Positions 8,568 to 21,322 of a stretch of 64,000 nucleotides of DNA are shown here, in pieces. Under the pieces are notes generated by a model. It saw nothing but the letters and a program-made list of their open reading frames with translations. It did not search any database and had not been told where the DNA came from. Origin of the DNA: Eutreptiella sp. 'Long Island Sound 2002' (lineage: Eukaryota > Euglenozoa > Euglenophyceae > Eutreptiales > Eutreptiaceae); contig OZ038380.1 in assembly GCA_964036045.1 (NCBI GenBank), positions 10,315,913 through 10,379,912 of the forward strand, given 5' to 3'. A program made the position numbers and the translations under genes. The number at the start of each line of letters is the position of its first letter. Position 1 is the stretch's first letter.

Positions 8568-11500
8568 AGCATTGCTACGTAACCCCTGCATTCTCGGGGG
8601 TCCCCAACGCCCAGCCCACGGAGACAATCAGAAGTGACTACCCCACCCTAGCCTTCTCAGGGGCCCACAGGAGGGCGGAATTGCTACAGAACCCCTGCAT
8701 TCTCGGGGGTCCCCAACGCCAAGCGCAAGTGGACAATGAGAAGTGGCTATCACACCCCTGCCTTCTCGGTTGCCTCGAAGAGGGTGGAAGTGCCACGTGA
8801 CCCCTGCATTCTCCGGGTCCCAAGGGCCATGCGCGGGGAGAAAAGCGGAATTGGATAACTCACCCCTTTGTCCTTGGGGGCCCAAAAGAGGGAAGTGCTA
8901 CATAACCCCCGCATCTACGAACGTCCCCAACGCCAAGCGCTGAGAGAAAATCAGAACTGGCTACTTCACCCCTACCTTCTCAAAGGCCCAAAAGAGGGCG
9001 GAAGTACTACGTAACCTCTGCATTCTCGGGGGTCTCCAACGCCAAGCGCATGTAGACAATCATAAGTGGCTATCTCACGGTTACCTTCTCGGGGGCACAG
9101 TAGAGGGCGTAAGTGCTACGTAAACCCTGCATTCTAGGGGGTCCCCAACACCAACTGCGGTGAAAAAATCAGAAGTTACTATTGCACCCGTGCCTTCTCG
9201 GGGGCCCAGAAGTGGGCGGAAGTGCTACGTAACCCCTGCATTTTCGGACGTCCGTAACGCCAAGCGTAGGGGGGAAATCACAAGTTGATATCGCACCCCC
9301 GCCTTCTCGGGGGCCTAGAAGAGGGCGGCAGTACCACGTAACCGCTGCATTCTAGGGGGTCCCCAACGCCAAGTGCGGCGTGAAAATCAGCAGTGGCTAC
9401 CTCACCCCTACCTTCTTGGGTGCCTGGAAGGGGGCGGACGTGCTACATAACCCCTTCATTCTTGGAGATCCCCAATGTCAAGTGTGGGGAGTAAATCAGC
9501 AGTGGCTACCTCACGTCTGCCTTTTTGAGGGCTTAGAAGGGGGCGGAGCTGCTACGTAACCCTTGCAAATTCGGGCCTCCCGAACGCCAAGCGCGGGGAG
9601 AAAATCAGAAGCGGCTGCCTCACCCCTGCCTCTCGGGGGCCCAAAAGAGGGCGGAAGTGCCACGTAACCCCTGCATTCTCAGGGGCCCCCAACGCCAAGC
9701 ACAGGGAGTAAATCAGGAGTGGCTACCTCACCCTGCCTTCTTGGATGCCCAGAAGAGGGTGGAAGTGCTACGTAACCCTTGCGTTCTCGGGGGTCCCCTG
9801 CGCTAGGCAAGGCACGAAAATCAGACATGTTTATCGCACCCCTGCCTTCTCGGGGGCCCAGAGGAGGGTGGAAGTGCTACCTAACTCCTGCATTCTCGGG
9901 CGTCCCAACACCAAGCGCGTGGAGAAAATAAGAAGTGGCTACCTCACCCGTGCCTCCTTGGGGGCCTGGAGGATGGCGGAAGCACTACAAAACCATTATA
10001 TTCTCGGGGGTCCCCGACGCCAAGCGCGGGGAGATAATCACAGGTGGTGACCTTGCCCCTGCGTTCTTGGGAGTAGAGAATAGGGCGGAAGTGCAATGTA
10101 ACCCTTGCATTCTCGGGGGTCCCCAACGCCAAAGGTGGGGAGTAAATCCGAAGTGGCTACCTCGCCCTTGCCTTCTCGTGGGCCCCAAAAGAGGGCGGAA
10201 GTGCTACGTAACCGCGCATTGTTAAAGGCCCCCAAATCGGAAGTGGCTATCTCACCCCTCCCTCTTCGGGGTGCTGAAGAGGGCAAAAGTGCTGCGTAAC
10301 CCCTGCATTCTCGGGGGTCCCTAATGCCAAGCATGGGGAGTAAATCAGAAGTCCCTACCTCACCCTTGCCTTCTCGAGGGCCTAGAAGAGTGCGGAATGC
10401 CTACGTAACCCTTGCATTCCTGGGGCTCCCCACGCCATGCCGGGGGAGAGAATCAGAAGTGGCTACCTCACGCCTGCCTCCTCAAGGGCCCAGAAGAGGG
10501 CGCACCTGCGACGTAACCCCTGCATTCTCGCCGGTCCCCAGCGCTAAGCGCCAGGAGAACATCGGAAGTGGATACCTCACCCTTGCCTTCTCGGGGGTCC
10601 AGTGCAGGGCGGAAGTGCTACGTAATACCTGCATTGTCCGGGGTCCCAAACGCCAAGCACGGGGAGTAAATCAGAAGAGGCTACCTCAACCCTGCCTTCT
10701 CGCGGGCCAAGAAGAGGGCAGAAAGGCTACGTGACCCCCGCATTCTCGGGGGTCTCCAACGCCAAGCACCGGCAGTACATTAGAAAAGCATACCTCACAA
10801 AAGCCTTCTCGGGGGCCTAGAAGAGGGCCGAATTGTTGTGTAACACTTACATTCTCGGAACTGCCGAACGCCAAGCGCGGCAAGAAAATCCGTAGTGGCC
10901 ACCTCACCCGTGTCTTGTCGTGGGCCCACAAGAGGGCGGAACTGCCATTTAACACGTGCATTCTTGGGGGTCCCCAACACCAAGCGCGGGGAGTAAATCT
11001 GAAGTGGCTACCTCACCCCTACCTTCTCAGGAGCCAAGAAGATCGGCGGAAGAGGTACATAACCCCTGCATTCGCGGGGGTCCCCAACGCCAAGCGCCGG
11101 GAGAAAATCGGAACGGGCCACCTCGCCCTTGCTTTGTGAGAGGCTCAGTAGAGGGCGGAAGTGCGATGCAAACCCCGCATTCTTGGGGGTCCCCAATGCC
11201 AAGTGCGGGGAGAAAATCAGAAGTGGCTACCTGACCTCTGCCTTCCGGGGGCCCCTGAAGAGGGCGGAAGTGCTACGTAACCGCTGCGTTCTCGGGGGTC
11301 CCTAACGACAAGCTCTGGGAGAAAATCCGACCTGGCTACCTCACCCTTGCCTTCTCGGGGGCCCAAAAGAGGGCGGAATTGCTAGGTAACCCTTGCATTC
11401 TCGGGGGTCCCCAACGCCGAGCGCAGGGAGAAAATCTGAAATGGCTACCTCACCCCTGCCTTCTCGGGGGAAAAGAAGAGGGCGGAAGTGGTACATAACC

Positions 11501-14500
11501 CCTGCATTCTCGGGGGTTCCCAACGCCAAGTGCCGGGAGAAAATCACAACGGGCTACCTCACCCCTGACTTCTCCAGGGCCCAGAAGAGAGCGCACCTGC
11601 TACGTAACCACTGAATTGTCGCCTGTCCCCAGCGCTAAGCCCCAAGAGAACATTGGAAGTGGCTACCTCATCCTTGCCTTCTCGCGGGCCTAGTGGAGGG
11701 CGAAGTGCTACGTAATACCTGCATTCTTGGGGGTGCCCAACACCAAGCGCGTCAAAAAGTTCAGAGGTGGCTACCTTATCCCTGACTTCTCGGGGGCACA
11801 AAAGAGGGCGGAATGGCTGTGTAACACTTACATTCCCGGGGGTCCCCAACGCCAAGCACGGCAAGAAAATCAGTAGTGGCAACCTCACCCTGCGTTCTAG
11901 GGGGCCCAGTGGAGAGCGGAGGTGCTGGGTAATACCTAGATTGTCTAGGGTCCGCGACACCAAGCACGGGGAGAAAATCAGAAGTGGTTACCTCAGTCCT
12001 GCCTTCTCCGGGGCCTGAATGAGGGCGGAATTGCTATGTGTCATCTAGATTCCCGGGGGTCCCCAACGCGAAGCGCGGCAAGAAAATCAGTACTGGCTAC
12101 CTCAACCCTGCCTACTCGGGGGCCAAGAAGAGGGCGGAAGTGCTATTTAACACCTGCATTCTTGGGGGTCCCCAACGCCAAGCGGGGAGTAAATCAGAAG
12201 TGGCTACCTCACGCCTGCCTTCCCAGGGGCCTAGAACAGGGCAAAATTGCTGTGGAAAACGTACCTTCTCGGGGCTCCCTAACGCCAAGCGAGGCAAGAA
12301 AATCAGTAGTGGCTACCTCACCCTTGGCTTCTCGGGGGCCCACAAGAGGGCGGAAGTGCCATTTAAGACCTGCATTGGTCGGGGTCCGCAACACCAAGCG
12401 CGGGGAGAAAATCAGAAGTGGCTACCTCAATCGTGCCTTCTCAGGGGCCAAGAAGAGGGCGGAAGTGGTACGTAACCCCTGCATGCTCGGGGGTCCCCAA
12501 CGCCAAGCGCCGGGAGAAATTCGGAACGGGCTACCTCACCCCTGTCTGAGAGGTCCAGAAAAGGGCGGAAGTGCTACGCAACCCGTGCATGCTCGGGGGT
12601 CCCCAACGCCAAGCGTGGGGAGAAAATCAGAAGTGGCTACCTCATCTATGACTTCCGGGGGGCCCAGAAGAGGGCGGAAGTGCTACGTAACCGCTGCGTT
12701 CTCAGAGCTCCCTAACGACAAGCGCTGGAAGAAAATCCGACCTGGCTACCTCATCCCTGCCTTGTCGGGGGCCCAAAAGAGGGTGGAATTGCTAGGTAAC
12801 CCTTGCATTCTCGGGGTTCCCAAACGCGGAGCGCAGGGAGAAAATCTGAAGTGGCTACCTCACCCCTGCCTTCTCGGGGGCCAAGAAGAGGGCGGAAGTG
12901 GTACATAATCCCTGCATTCTTGGGGGTCCCCAATGCCAAGCATGGGGAGTAAATCAGAAGTACTTACCTCTGCCCTGACTTCTCGGGAGCCCAAAAGAGG
13001 GCGCAACTGCTACCGAACCCCCACGTTCTCGCGGGTCCCCAGCGCTAAGCGTAAGGAGAAAATCGGAAGTGGCTACCTGACCCTTGCCTTCTCGCGGGCC
13101 TAGTGGAGGGCGGAAGTGCTACGTAATACCTGCATTCTCGGGGTCCCCAACACCAAGCGTGTCAAAAGACTCAGTAGTGGCTACTTTACCCCTGACTTCT
13201 CGGGGGCACAAAAGAGGGCGGAATTGCTGTGTAACACTTACATTCCCGGGGGTCCCCAACGCCAAGCACGGCAAGAAAATCAGTAGTTGCAACCTCACCC
13301 TGCGTTCTAGGGGGCCCAGTGGAGAGCGGAGGTGCTGGGTAATACCTAGATTGTCTAGGGTCCGCGACACCAAGCACGGGGAGAAAATCAGAAGTGGTTA
13401 CCTCAGTCCTGCCTTCTCGCGGGCCTAAAAGAGGGCCGAATTGCTATGTAAGATCTAGATTCCCGGGGGTCCCCAACGCCAAGCGCGGCAAGAAAATCAG
13501 TAGTGTCCTACCTCAACCCTGCCTTCTCGGGGGCCAAGAAGAGGGTGGAAGTGCTATTTAGCACCTGCATTCTTGGGGGTCCCCAGCGCCAAGCACAGGG
13601 AGTAAATCCGAAGTGGCAACCTCAAGCCTGCCTTCTCAGGGGCCTAGAACAGGGGAAAATTGCTGTGGAAAACGTACATTCTCGGGGCTCCCCAACGCCA
13701 AGGGGGGCAAGAAAATCAGTAGTGGCTACCTCACCCCTGGCTTCTGAGAGGTCGAGAAAAGGGCGGAATTGCTACGTAACCCGTGCATTCTCGGGGGTCC
13801 CCAATGCCTAGCGCGGGGAGAAAATCAGAAGTGGCTACCTCACTTCTCCCTTCCGGGGGCCCAGAAGAGGGCGGAAGTGCTACGTAACCGCTGCGTTCTC
13901 GGGGCTCCCTAACGACAAGCGCCGGGAGAAAATCCGACCTGGCTACCTCACCCCTGCCTTCTCGGGGGCCCAAAAGAGGGCGGAATTGCTACGTAACCCT
14001 TGCATTCTCGGGGGTCCCCAACGCCGAGCGCAGGGAGAAAATCTGAAGTGGCTACCCCACCCCTGGGTGCTCGGGTGGCCAGTAGAGGGCGAAAGCGCTA
14101 CGTAACCCCTGCATTCTCGGGGGTCCCCAACGCCAAGCGCGGGCAGAAAATCAGAAGTGCCTACCTAACCCTTGCCTTCTCGGGGGCACAGTAGAGGGCG
14201 CAAGTGCTACGTAAACCCTGCATTCTAGGGGGTCCCCAACACCAAGCGCGGGGGAAAAATCAGAAGTGGCTATTGCACCCGTGCCTTCTCGGGGGCCAAG
14301 AAGAGGGCGGAAGTTCTATGTAACCCGTGCAATCGGGGGTCCCCAACGCCAAGCCCGGGTAGAAAATCAGAATTGGCTACCTCGCCCCTGCCTACTCGGC
14401 GACCCAGAAGAGGGCGGAAGTGCTACGTAACCCTTGCATTCTCGGGGATCCCAAACGCCAAGCGCTGGGATATAACGAGAACGGGCTACCTCACCCCTAC

Positions 14501-15676
14501 CTTCTCGGGGGCGCATAACAGGGCCGAAGTGCTACACAACCCTTGCATTCCCGGGGGTCAACAACGCCAAGTGCCGGGAGAAAATAAGAAATGGCTACCA
14601 CACCCCTACCTTTTTGGGGGCCTAGAAGAGGGCAGAAGTGCTATGTAACCCCTGCATTCTCGAGATTCTCCAACGCAAAGCGCGGGGAGTAAATCGAAAG
14701 TGGCTACCTCACCCCTGCCTTCTCGGAAGCCCAGAAGAGGGAGGAAGTGCTACGTAACCCCTGCATTGTCGGGGATCCCTAACGCCAAACGCGGGGAGAA
14801 AATCAGAAGTGCTATGTGACCCCTACATTCTGGCCCAATGCCAAGCGCGGGGAGTAAACCAGAAGTGGCTATTGCACCTCGGAAGTGCTACATAACCCCT
14901 GCATTTTCCGACGTCCCCAACACCAAGCACGGGAAGAAAATCAGAAGTGGCTACCTCACACGTGCGTTCTTGGGGGCCTAGAACAGGGCGGATGTGGTAC
15001 GTAACCCCTGCATTCTCGGGGGTCCCCAACGCCAAGCGTGGGGAGAAAATCAGAATTGGCTACCTCACCCCTGCCTTCTCGGGGGCCAAGAGGAGGGCGG
15101 AAACGCTACGTAACCCTTGCATTCTCGGGGGTCCCAAACGCCAAGCGCGGGGATATAACGAGAACGGGCTACCTCACCCCTACCTTCTCGGGGGCGCACA
15201 ACAGGGCGGAAGTGCTACACAACCCATGCATTCTCGGGGGTCGACAACGCCAAGTGCGGGGAGAAAATAAGAAATGGCGACCTCACCCCTACCTTCTTGG
15301 GGGCCTAGAAGAGGGCAGAAGTGCTATGGAACCCCTGCATTCTCGAGATTCTCCAACACCAAGCGCGGGGAGTAAATCAGAAGTGGCTACCTCACCCCTA
15401 CCTTCTCAAAGGCCCAAAAGACGGCGGAAGTGCTACTTAACCCCTGCATTCTCGGAGGTCCACAAGGCCAATCGCGGCAAGAAAATCAGAAGTGCCTATC
15501 GCACCCTTGCCTTCTTGACATTCTAGAAAAATCCGGAAGTGCTACGTAACCCCCGCATTCTCGGGGGTCCCCAACGCCAAGCGCGGGCAGAAAATCAGAA
15601 GTGGCTATTGTACCCGTGCCTTCTCGGGGGCCAAGAAGAGGGCGGAAGTGCTACGTAACCCCCGCATTTTCGGACG
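8568..15676 (+). repeat. Satellite C, ~108-bp dimeric unit, ~65 copies
   Basis: About 7.1 kb of head-to-tail units with 10-20% divergence. Each unit is itself a fused pair. Half one runs AAGTGGCTACCTCACCCCTG, then CCTTCTCGGGGG and AGAAGAGGGCGG (about 47 bp). Half two runs AAGTGCTACGTAACCCCTGC, then ATTCTCGGGGGTCCCCAACG and GCGGGGAGAAAATCAG (about 61 bp). Half two is clearly related to the core of satellites A and B. Short open frames occur on both strands but none extends across many units, so I do not regard them as genes. Confidence 0.97.
11341..13420 (+). repeat. Higher-order duplication in satellite C (offset 1410 bp)
   Basis: Rare variants recur at a fixed distance: TTGCTAGGTAACC at 11379 and 12789, and TGCGTTCTAGGGGGCCCAG at 11891 and 13301. 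The offset of 1410 bp equals about 13 units. A block of about 13 units was therefore duplicated as a whole after the variants arose. Confidence 0.8.
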
Positions 15677-15692
15677 GAAGGGACCGTACGTG

Positions 15693-16295
15693 CTAGCGAT
15701 CGGAGTTGTGCCGATCAATCTGTGTAAGTGTGGGTTGGCCTGCAGCTGGGGGAGGGATTGGCCGAGGAGGTGGGATACGGGGATGGGGAGACGACTCAAC
15801 AGGGGGACGTGATTTTGGATTAAGGGTATCCAGGATCAATGCAGCCCGCTCCTCGCTGCGTGACAGAAAATGGGATCGGCATATCCAATCCCCTTGTTGC
15901 CATGTGACGAGGCAGTTGCGCATTGCGTTCCGCAAGGCAAAACGGAACCGTGCACGAAGCCGCGAGATGTATTGCACGAACCATCGTGCCTGGCCACCAT
16001 TGCTGTCCCTTTGCAACTCCAATGTCTTTGGAGTCACTGGCTCATTGAGAGAGGCCTTTGGTGGGGTTGGCTGGTCCTTGGAGACAAGCTTTGGTGGCCG
16101 CGGTGGGGATGGGGGTGCTGGCCCTATAAACATAACTGCATCTTGCAAGGCGAGCGTAGCTGCAGCACGCGCTGCTGTCTCACCGGTCGATGGGACCGGT
16201 AAGGGTACAGGTCCTACAACCTCATCTCCTTCGGTATCCTGGCCGGCACCCGGTACATCCACCTCCGTACGTCTAGCATGTGGAAAATCAGCCAT
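15693..16295 (-). CDS. Hypothetical protein, Pro-rich with basic core, 200 aa
   Basis: An uninterrupted minus-strand ORF starts at an ATG in the favourable context AACAGCCATGGCT and ends at a TAG 17 bp from the edge of satellite C. The N-terminal 60 residues are acidic and Gly/Pro-rich. There is then an Ala-rich helix and a Pro/Lys stretch (PPSPPRPPKLVSKDQPTPPK). The centre is a Trp/Arg-rich block (RWFVQYISRLRARFRFALRN, followed by LVTWQQGDWICRSHFLSRSE), and the tail is Pro-rich with PPPRPIPPP. The opposite strand is also open over about 200 codons, but only from a GTG. I do not recognise a family. The basic/aromatic core could bind a nucleic acid or membrane; this is speculation. Confidence 0.5.
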   Translation of the reverse strand: MADFPHARRTEVDVPGAGQDTEGDEVVGPVPLPVPSTGETAARAAATLALQDAVMFIGPAPPSPPRPPKLVSKDQPTPPKASLNEPVTPKTLELQRDSNGGQARWFVQYISRLRARFRFALRNAMRNCLVTWQQGDWICRSHFLSRSEERAALILDTLNPKSRPPVESSPHPRIPPPRPIPPPAAGQPTLTQIDRHNSDR

Positions 16296-16319
16296 GGCTG
16301 TTGCAAAAAGAAGATAGCA

Positions 16320-16720
16320 TGTTACATGTACTTAATATGTGGGACATATGACCAGATAGTAAATGTAAGAGCACTGCACGCTATACATAAAAGTCAACTG
16401 CAATAGATTAGGGTATGTTGCAAACAATGTGTCCTGAAACTCCCATAGAATCAGACGCACCACAACAGTAGAAACATCACTTCACCAAGCTCGGACTACA
16501 CCTACGTGCAAACAGTCTAAGGCTAGTTGTATAGTACTCCTTAATGGCTATTAACTGTCATACTTACACAATACCACGGTGGCACCATTGTAAAACACGA
16601 TACAAAAGCAACGCAGCAGAAAGGCATAGAAAAATATTCTAGTAGACCACATGTAGAATAAGTTTCAAAGTGTCGTAGCGCTATTATGTCACACAAAAGG
16701 GGGCAAATTGGGACATTGTG
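16320..16720. other. AT-richer unique sequence, no gene seen
   Basis: Upstream region of the minus-strand ORF. It likely contains its promoter, but I see no convincing element. Confidence 0.35.
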
Positions 16721-16727
16721 AAGGTTT

Positions 16728-17192
16728 GGGCTTTGCAGAGCCCAGCCAACAGAGAAACCCTAATAAACACTCCTTAAGTACCAAGTTTATGAATGCTGGG
16801 CTCTGCAGAGCCCAGGTTGTTGAAAAATCCTAAAATAGGCGTTGTTTTGGCACTTCCGTCTAGATGATGTGGTGCCTAGTGTGGCACGCGTCTTTGATCA
16901 TTGCCCATCGGTCATGTATGTAGGAGTTGTATCCTTGATTCCCGTTACTGCTGACCGATTCGGGGACAATGTTTGGGCTGACTATGTTAGAGTGTCGGCA
17001 AGAGTATACCAAGTAACGCAGCGCCATGTGGCGCGGCCACTTGACCATTGTCTACATGAGCAAATTGTTGTAACGGGGGTAGGTACAAAGGGAATAACTT
17101 GTAACTTGGGCTCTGCAGAGCCTAGAGATCTAAGCTGCCTAATATTGGGGCCTAAAATAACGAACACAACCGGTCTGGGCTCTGCAGAGCCC
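16728..17192. repeat. Four copies of a 16-bp perfect palindrome
   Basis: GGGCTCTGCAGAGCCC occurs intact at 16798-16813 and 17177-17192, and with one change each at 16728-16743 (GGGCTTTGCAGAGCCC) and 17108-17123 (last base T). The pairs are spaced 70 and 69 bp. An open frame of 129 codons runs across 16842-17231 but has no strong signature. Confidence 0.9.
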
Positions 17193-17299
17193 GGCCTGAT
17201 GCAAAAATGCAAATTTGCACCCTTGTTTTAGCATATGCAAAACACCACCCATCACCCCTTTTTTCGCTAAAACGATAGGGGGCACTATGGGCCTCCTAA

Positions 17300-19149
17300 G
17301 ACATACCCCCTACCGCCTAGGGGGTCCCCAATGCTTCAAAACGGAGAGCAAAAGTAGCAGTGGCCCACAAGTGGGCTCGTTGCCCACATAACTCCTGTTG
17401 TTGGGGGGGTCCCAAACGATTTAGGGCAGGGGAAGGAATCAGAAGTGGCCCACAAGTGGGCGGGTTTGGCTACATAACCCCTGCCGCCTAGGGGGTCCCT
17501 GACGCTTCGGAGTGGGGGATAAAATCAAGAGTGGCCTAGAAGTGGACTGGGTAGCTACATAACCCCTGCCACCAAGTGGGTCCCCAACGCTTCGGAGCGG
17601 GGGATAAAATCAAGAGTGGCCCACAGGTGGTCCACGTGGGAACATAAACCCTGTCGCCTCGGGGGTCCTCAATGCTTCAGAGCCGGGGGCGAAATCAGCA
17701 TTGGTCCACAGGTAGGCAGGGTGGCGACATAACAACTGCCTCTTCGTAGGTGCCCAACACTTTGGAGCGGGAGAGAAAATCAAGAGTGGCCTACCAACGG
17801 GCAAGGTGGGAACATAACCACTGCCGCCTTGGGGGTCCCCAACGCTTCGCAGCAGGGGACAAAGTAGAGAGTGGTCGACAAGTGGGCTGTGTGACTACAT
17901 AACCCCTCCCTGCGGGTCGTCAACGCTAAAGAGTGGGGGACAGAATCAGAAGTGGCCCACAAGTGGGCCGGGTGGCTACATAACCCTTGCCGCTTGGTGG
18001 ATCCTCTCTGCTTCAGAGTGCGGATCAGAATTACAAGTAGCCCACAAATGGATTGGGTGGCTACATGAAGCCTGCCACATGGTGGGTCCCCAACGCATCA
18101 CAGCGGAGGAGGAAAACAAAAGCGGCCCACAAGTGGGCCGGCTAGCTACACAACCCCTACCGCCTGGGGTGTCCTCAACGCTTGCGAGCGGAGGACAAAA
18201 TCAATGGTGGGCCACAAGTGGGCCGGGCCGCTACAAAACCTGCCTAGGGTGTCCCCAAAGCTGCAAAGCGGGGTACGAAATCAGCAGCGGCCCACAAGTG
18301 GGCCGGGTGGCTACATAACCATTGCCACCGGGGGGAGGGGGGGGCAACCCTCCAGAGCAGGGGAAAGAATCAGAAGTGGCCCACAAGTGGGCCCGGTGAC
18401 TACATAACCCCTGCCGTTTGGGGGGTTCCCGGTGCTTCAGAGTGGCGGGGAAAAATCAGAATTGGGCCAGGTGGCTACATAAACCTTGCAGCCTGGGGGC
18501 TCCCCAACACTTCAGAGCAGGGGACATGACCAGAACTAGCCCACAAAAGGGCCGGGTGGCTACATAACCCTTGCCGTCTGGTGGCTCCCCAACGCTTCGG
18601 AGCGGGGGACAGAATCGAGGGTGGCCGACATGTCAGCCGGGTGGCTACATAACCCCTGCCGCCAAAGGGGTCAGCACCACTTTGTAGTGGAGGACAGAAT
18701 CAGAGGTGGCCATCAAGTGGGCCGGGTGGCTATGTAACCCCTGCCGCCTAGGGGATCCCCAATGCGTGAGAGCGGGGGATGGGATCGAAGGTGGCCCACA
18801 AGTGGGCCGGAGGCTACAGAACCCGTGCCGCCTTGGGGCTCCCCAACGCTTCAAAGCGGGGGACAATATCAGCGGTGGCCCACAAGTGGGCCGCTTGGCT
18901 ACATACCCCCTCTCGCTTGGGGGGTCCCCTATGCATCAAAGCGGGGGACAGAATCAGAGGTGGCCCATAAATGTGCTGGGTGCCAACATAACCCCTGCCC
19001 ACTGCGGGGTCCCCAACGCTTCACAGCGGGGGACACAATCAGAAGTGGCCCACAAGTGGGCCGGGTGGCTACATAACCCCTCCTGCCTGGGGGGTCCCCA
19101 ACGCTTCACGGTGGGGGACAAAATCAGCAGTGGCAGTCAGAAGTGGGGA
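17300..19149 (+). repeat. Satellite B, ~84-bp unit, ~22 copies
   Basis: The unit contains GTGGCCCACAAGTGGGCC, GGTGGCTACATAACCCCTGC, GGGGGTCCCCAACGCTTC, GAGCGGGGGACA and AAATCAGAA. It is collinear with satellite A but clearly diverged from it, and copies differ from each other more than in A, so this array is older or less homogenised. It has the same orientation as satellite C and as the right arm of A. Confidence 0.97.
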
Positions 19150-19330
19150 AACTTATGTTTTTGTTCGTAATTTACTTAATAAAAGAAGGAGTTTTTTAGC
19201 AAGTAAATTAGTAAGCCAAAAACCTATCCGTAGAGAAAAAAACTTAGTAAGTAAACATTTTTTTCTAAGTTTTGAAACTACGTAAATCTTTTTTTCAAGA
19301 AATCTTTTTCTTAAGGTTTACCGCGGACCC
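19150..19330 (+). repeat. AT-rich flank of satellite B ending in ACCGCGGACCC
   Basis: About 165 bp of A/T tracts with repeated TTACTTA/AAGTAAATTAGTAAG words that can pair with each other. It terminates in TTTACCGCGGACCC at 19317-19330. The right end of satellite A is followed by the same kind of block. Confidence 0.85.
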
Positions 19331-20460
19331 AACAGAAAACCCGCTTCCCAAAAATGGTGCAGTTGCATTGTTCAACCGTACAAAATTCCACACCTGGACG
19401 GTGTGAAACACTGTGAACAGTGTGAACGGTGTAAACAGCCCCCTTCCACGCGATTCTGGTTCTGCATGGTTCTGGGGTGCCGGGGCCAACTTTGGACTAG
19501 GCTTTTTATCGTCCATACTCTTACCCTGAGTATCAAGATGGTGTCAAGGTCGGACGGATGGCCCTCTTCCGCCACCCCTCCCGTAACGCGTCGAGTGCCG
19601 TTGTGAGGCAAAAAGTGCCATCATGACAGGTGCCTGGGTGGTGGGGGGGGGGGGGGGCACTTTGGGGAGGGGGAGCGTGTTGCGTCAGGGAGTGGGCGGG
19701 GCAGGGTTAGGGAGATGGGGGTCGTCTCTCCCTGCCCCTTCCTTCCCCTTCACAGGAGGGATCGGCGAGCGGTGTAGCCCTCAGGGTCCCGTCTCGTCTG
19801 ACCAAGGCGCAGCGGGCTCACCGTAAGCTCCGCTCCCTCGGGTGCTCCTGGGGCAGGGAAGTGCTCAGCACGCCCCAGGACCTTCCATCCACATTGTGCC
19901 CCGCCACCTGTGACCCTCTGGGTCAATCAATGAGCGCCACAGGCCACATGCCCCGTGCACCCTTCTGGGGTTCAGTCTTGGGCTGGAGGTTTGCTTGGTT
20001 TGGTTTGGGTCGTGGCTCGCACCGGAGGCGGGCTCCCACGGCCAGTGTGTCCTTCCCTCACCAGCACAACTGGGCCCTACCCCGGCTGTCTGGTCGCACA
20101 GCCCCCCGGTCTCGCAGCCCCCCAGACTGTTGACGATCCCCGAACCCCACCAAGGCGCTGGTGGGAGGGAGATACCGCCGTGCCTGTGTGTATGTCGCGC
20201 GCGCTCAGGGCAGGAAGATCCTGGCTCAAAGGGGCTCCATGTTGGTGTCGGATTGCTCGGCGTCGGGGGTTGTGGCCACTTGCTTCTGCTAGCCCACATA
20301 TCCCAGTTTGTCCTGGGCGTAGCTTCATGATGCTTGCTGGGTTGCTGGCCTTAGCTGGCGTGGCGGGGAAAGGGGGCATCTCAGCTTCTGCCCAGAGAGA
20401 CGCACATCTCAAGGGTATTCGGGTAGGACGTTGAGAATAAAAAAGAAGCAGAAGAAAAAA
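19331..20460. other. G/C-tract-rich region, possible decayed transcription unit
   Basis: Contains CAGTGTGAACGGTGTAAACA repeats near 19400-19436, a G-run at 19647-19659 and overlapping open frames on both strands at 19860-20430, none with family motifs. The longest plus-strand one ends MMLAGLLALAGVAGKGGISA shortly before an AATAAA at 20434. It may be the tail of an old gene or element. Not resolvable by eye. Confidence 0.3.
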
Positions 20461-21115
20461 TTACAAATTGAAATCAGGGAAATCAAAGAAGTGTACTCAT
20501 GAAACACTGAAAAACCTAAGGTATGAGGTATGAGGTATCAGGTTGAAGAACGTTCAGCAAAAAGTATTTCAAAGAGAAGATCTCAAGGTAGGGCTGCAGG
20601 TACCAAACAAAATAAAAACAAACAGGGCAGGCAACAACCGAAAGGTAGTAGAAATCAGACCAAAGATTACGGAAGAAACAGGTGTCTTATTGCGAGAGCA
20701 AATTAAAGGAACAGAAAATAAGCAACAACAACAACTGTGCACCACTGTGCACCACACATTGCCCCAGACAAACACTTCACCAAAACCGAACACTGAAACA
20801 TACGGTCTCGAAGCGTTCGTCGCTGTTCGTGGTTTGCATAGTGCGACACTTCCCCAAGGAGTCCGAGCAGAGCCTACAGACAGCGAAAGCAGGAGTTCAC
20901 CAGCCACGATGCACACAGGGAAGATCAAGGATGGCCAACAGACCTGCTCCAAAAGCATGCCGTAGTAGATTAATAGACAAACCGGATACCAGCACCAAGC
21001 GGCGGATCTATGCACCGAAAATGCGTCGGGTACACCTCACTGTGCCGTGGGACATCTCGCGCAATGCCAGCAAACGAACATAGTGACAGCATCAGAGTCC
21101 AAGGCAGGGATGTAT
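20461..21115 (+). other. Weak plus-strand open frame, 140 codons
   Basis: A Lys/Gln-rich frame is open from about 20543 to 20965 and starts only with TTG. The hydrophobic minus-strand counterpart is its reverse-complement shadow. No family recognised and no splice pair found. Confidence 0.2.
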
Positions 21116-21119
21116 TGGA

Positions 21120-21290
21120 AGAGAGGGGGGGGGGGGGATGGGAGGTTAGGGGGGGGGTTGGCCGGACGTCCCCTCCTCTCATGGTCCCCCTATTGTCCCC
21201 GCCAAATGCAGGCCGAAACGTTTGAGGCTTAAGTCCTCTCGGAATTTTGGCTGTCAGCCTCAATCATTGGAGAGGAGGGGGGGGTCTAGG
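21120..21290 (+). repeat. Dispersed poly-G-flanked module, copy 1
   Basis: Bounded on both sides by G-runs. It carries ATGGTCCCCCTATTGTCCCC, GCCGAAACGTTTGAGGCTTA, AGTCCTCTCGG and ATTTTGGCTGTCAGCCTCAA. The same ordered words recur at 49262-49480. Confidence 0.85.
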
Positions 21291-21296
21291 GGGGGG

Positions 21297-21322
21297 GGAT
21301 GGATGGATGGATGGATGGATGA
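21297..21322 (+). repeat. (ATGG)n microsatellite
   Basis: Six GGAT repeats follow the dispersed module. Confidence 0.95.

Noticed and set aside
15706-16317. Plus-strand 203-codon frame opposite the minus-strand ORF
   Set aside because: It starts only with GTG, is Gly/Arg-rich as expected of an antisense shadow, and the opposite strand has an ATG in good context.
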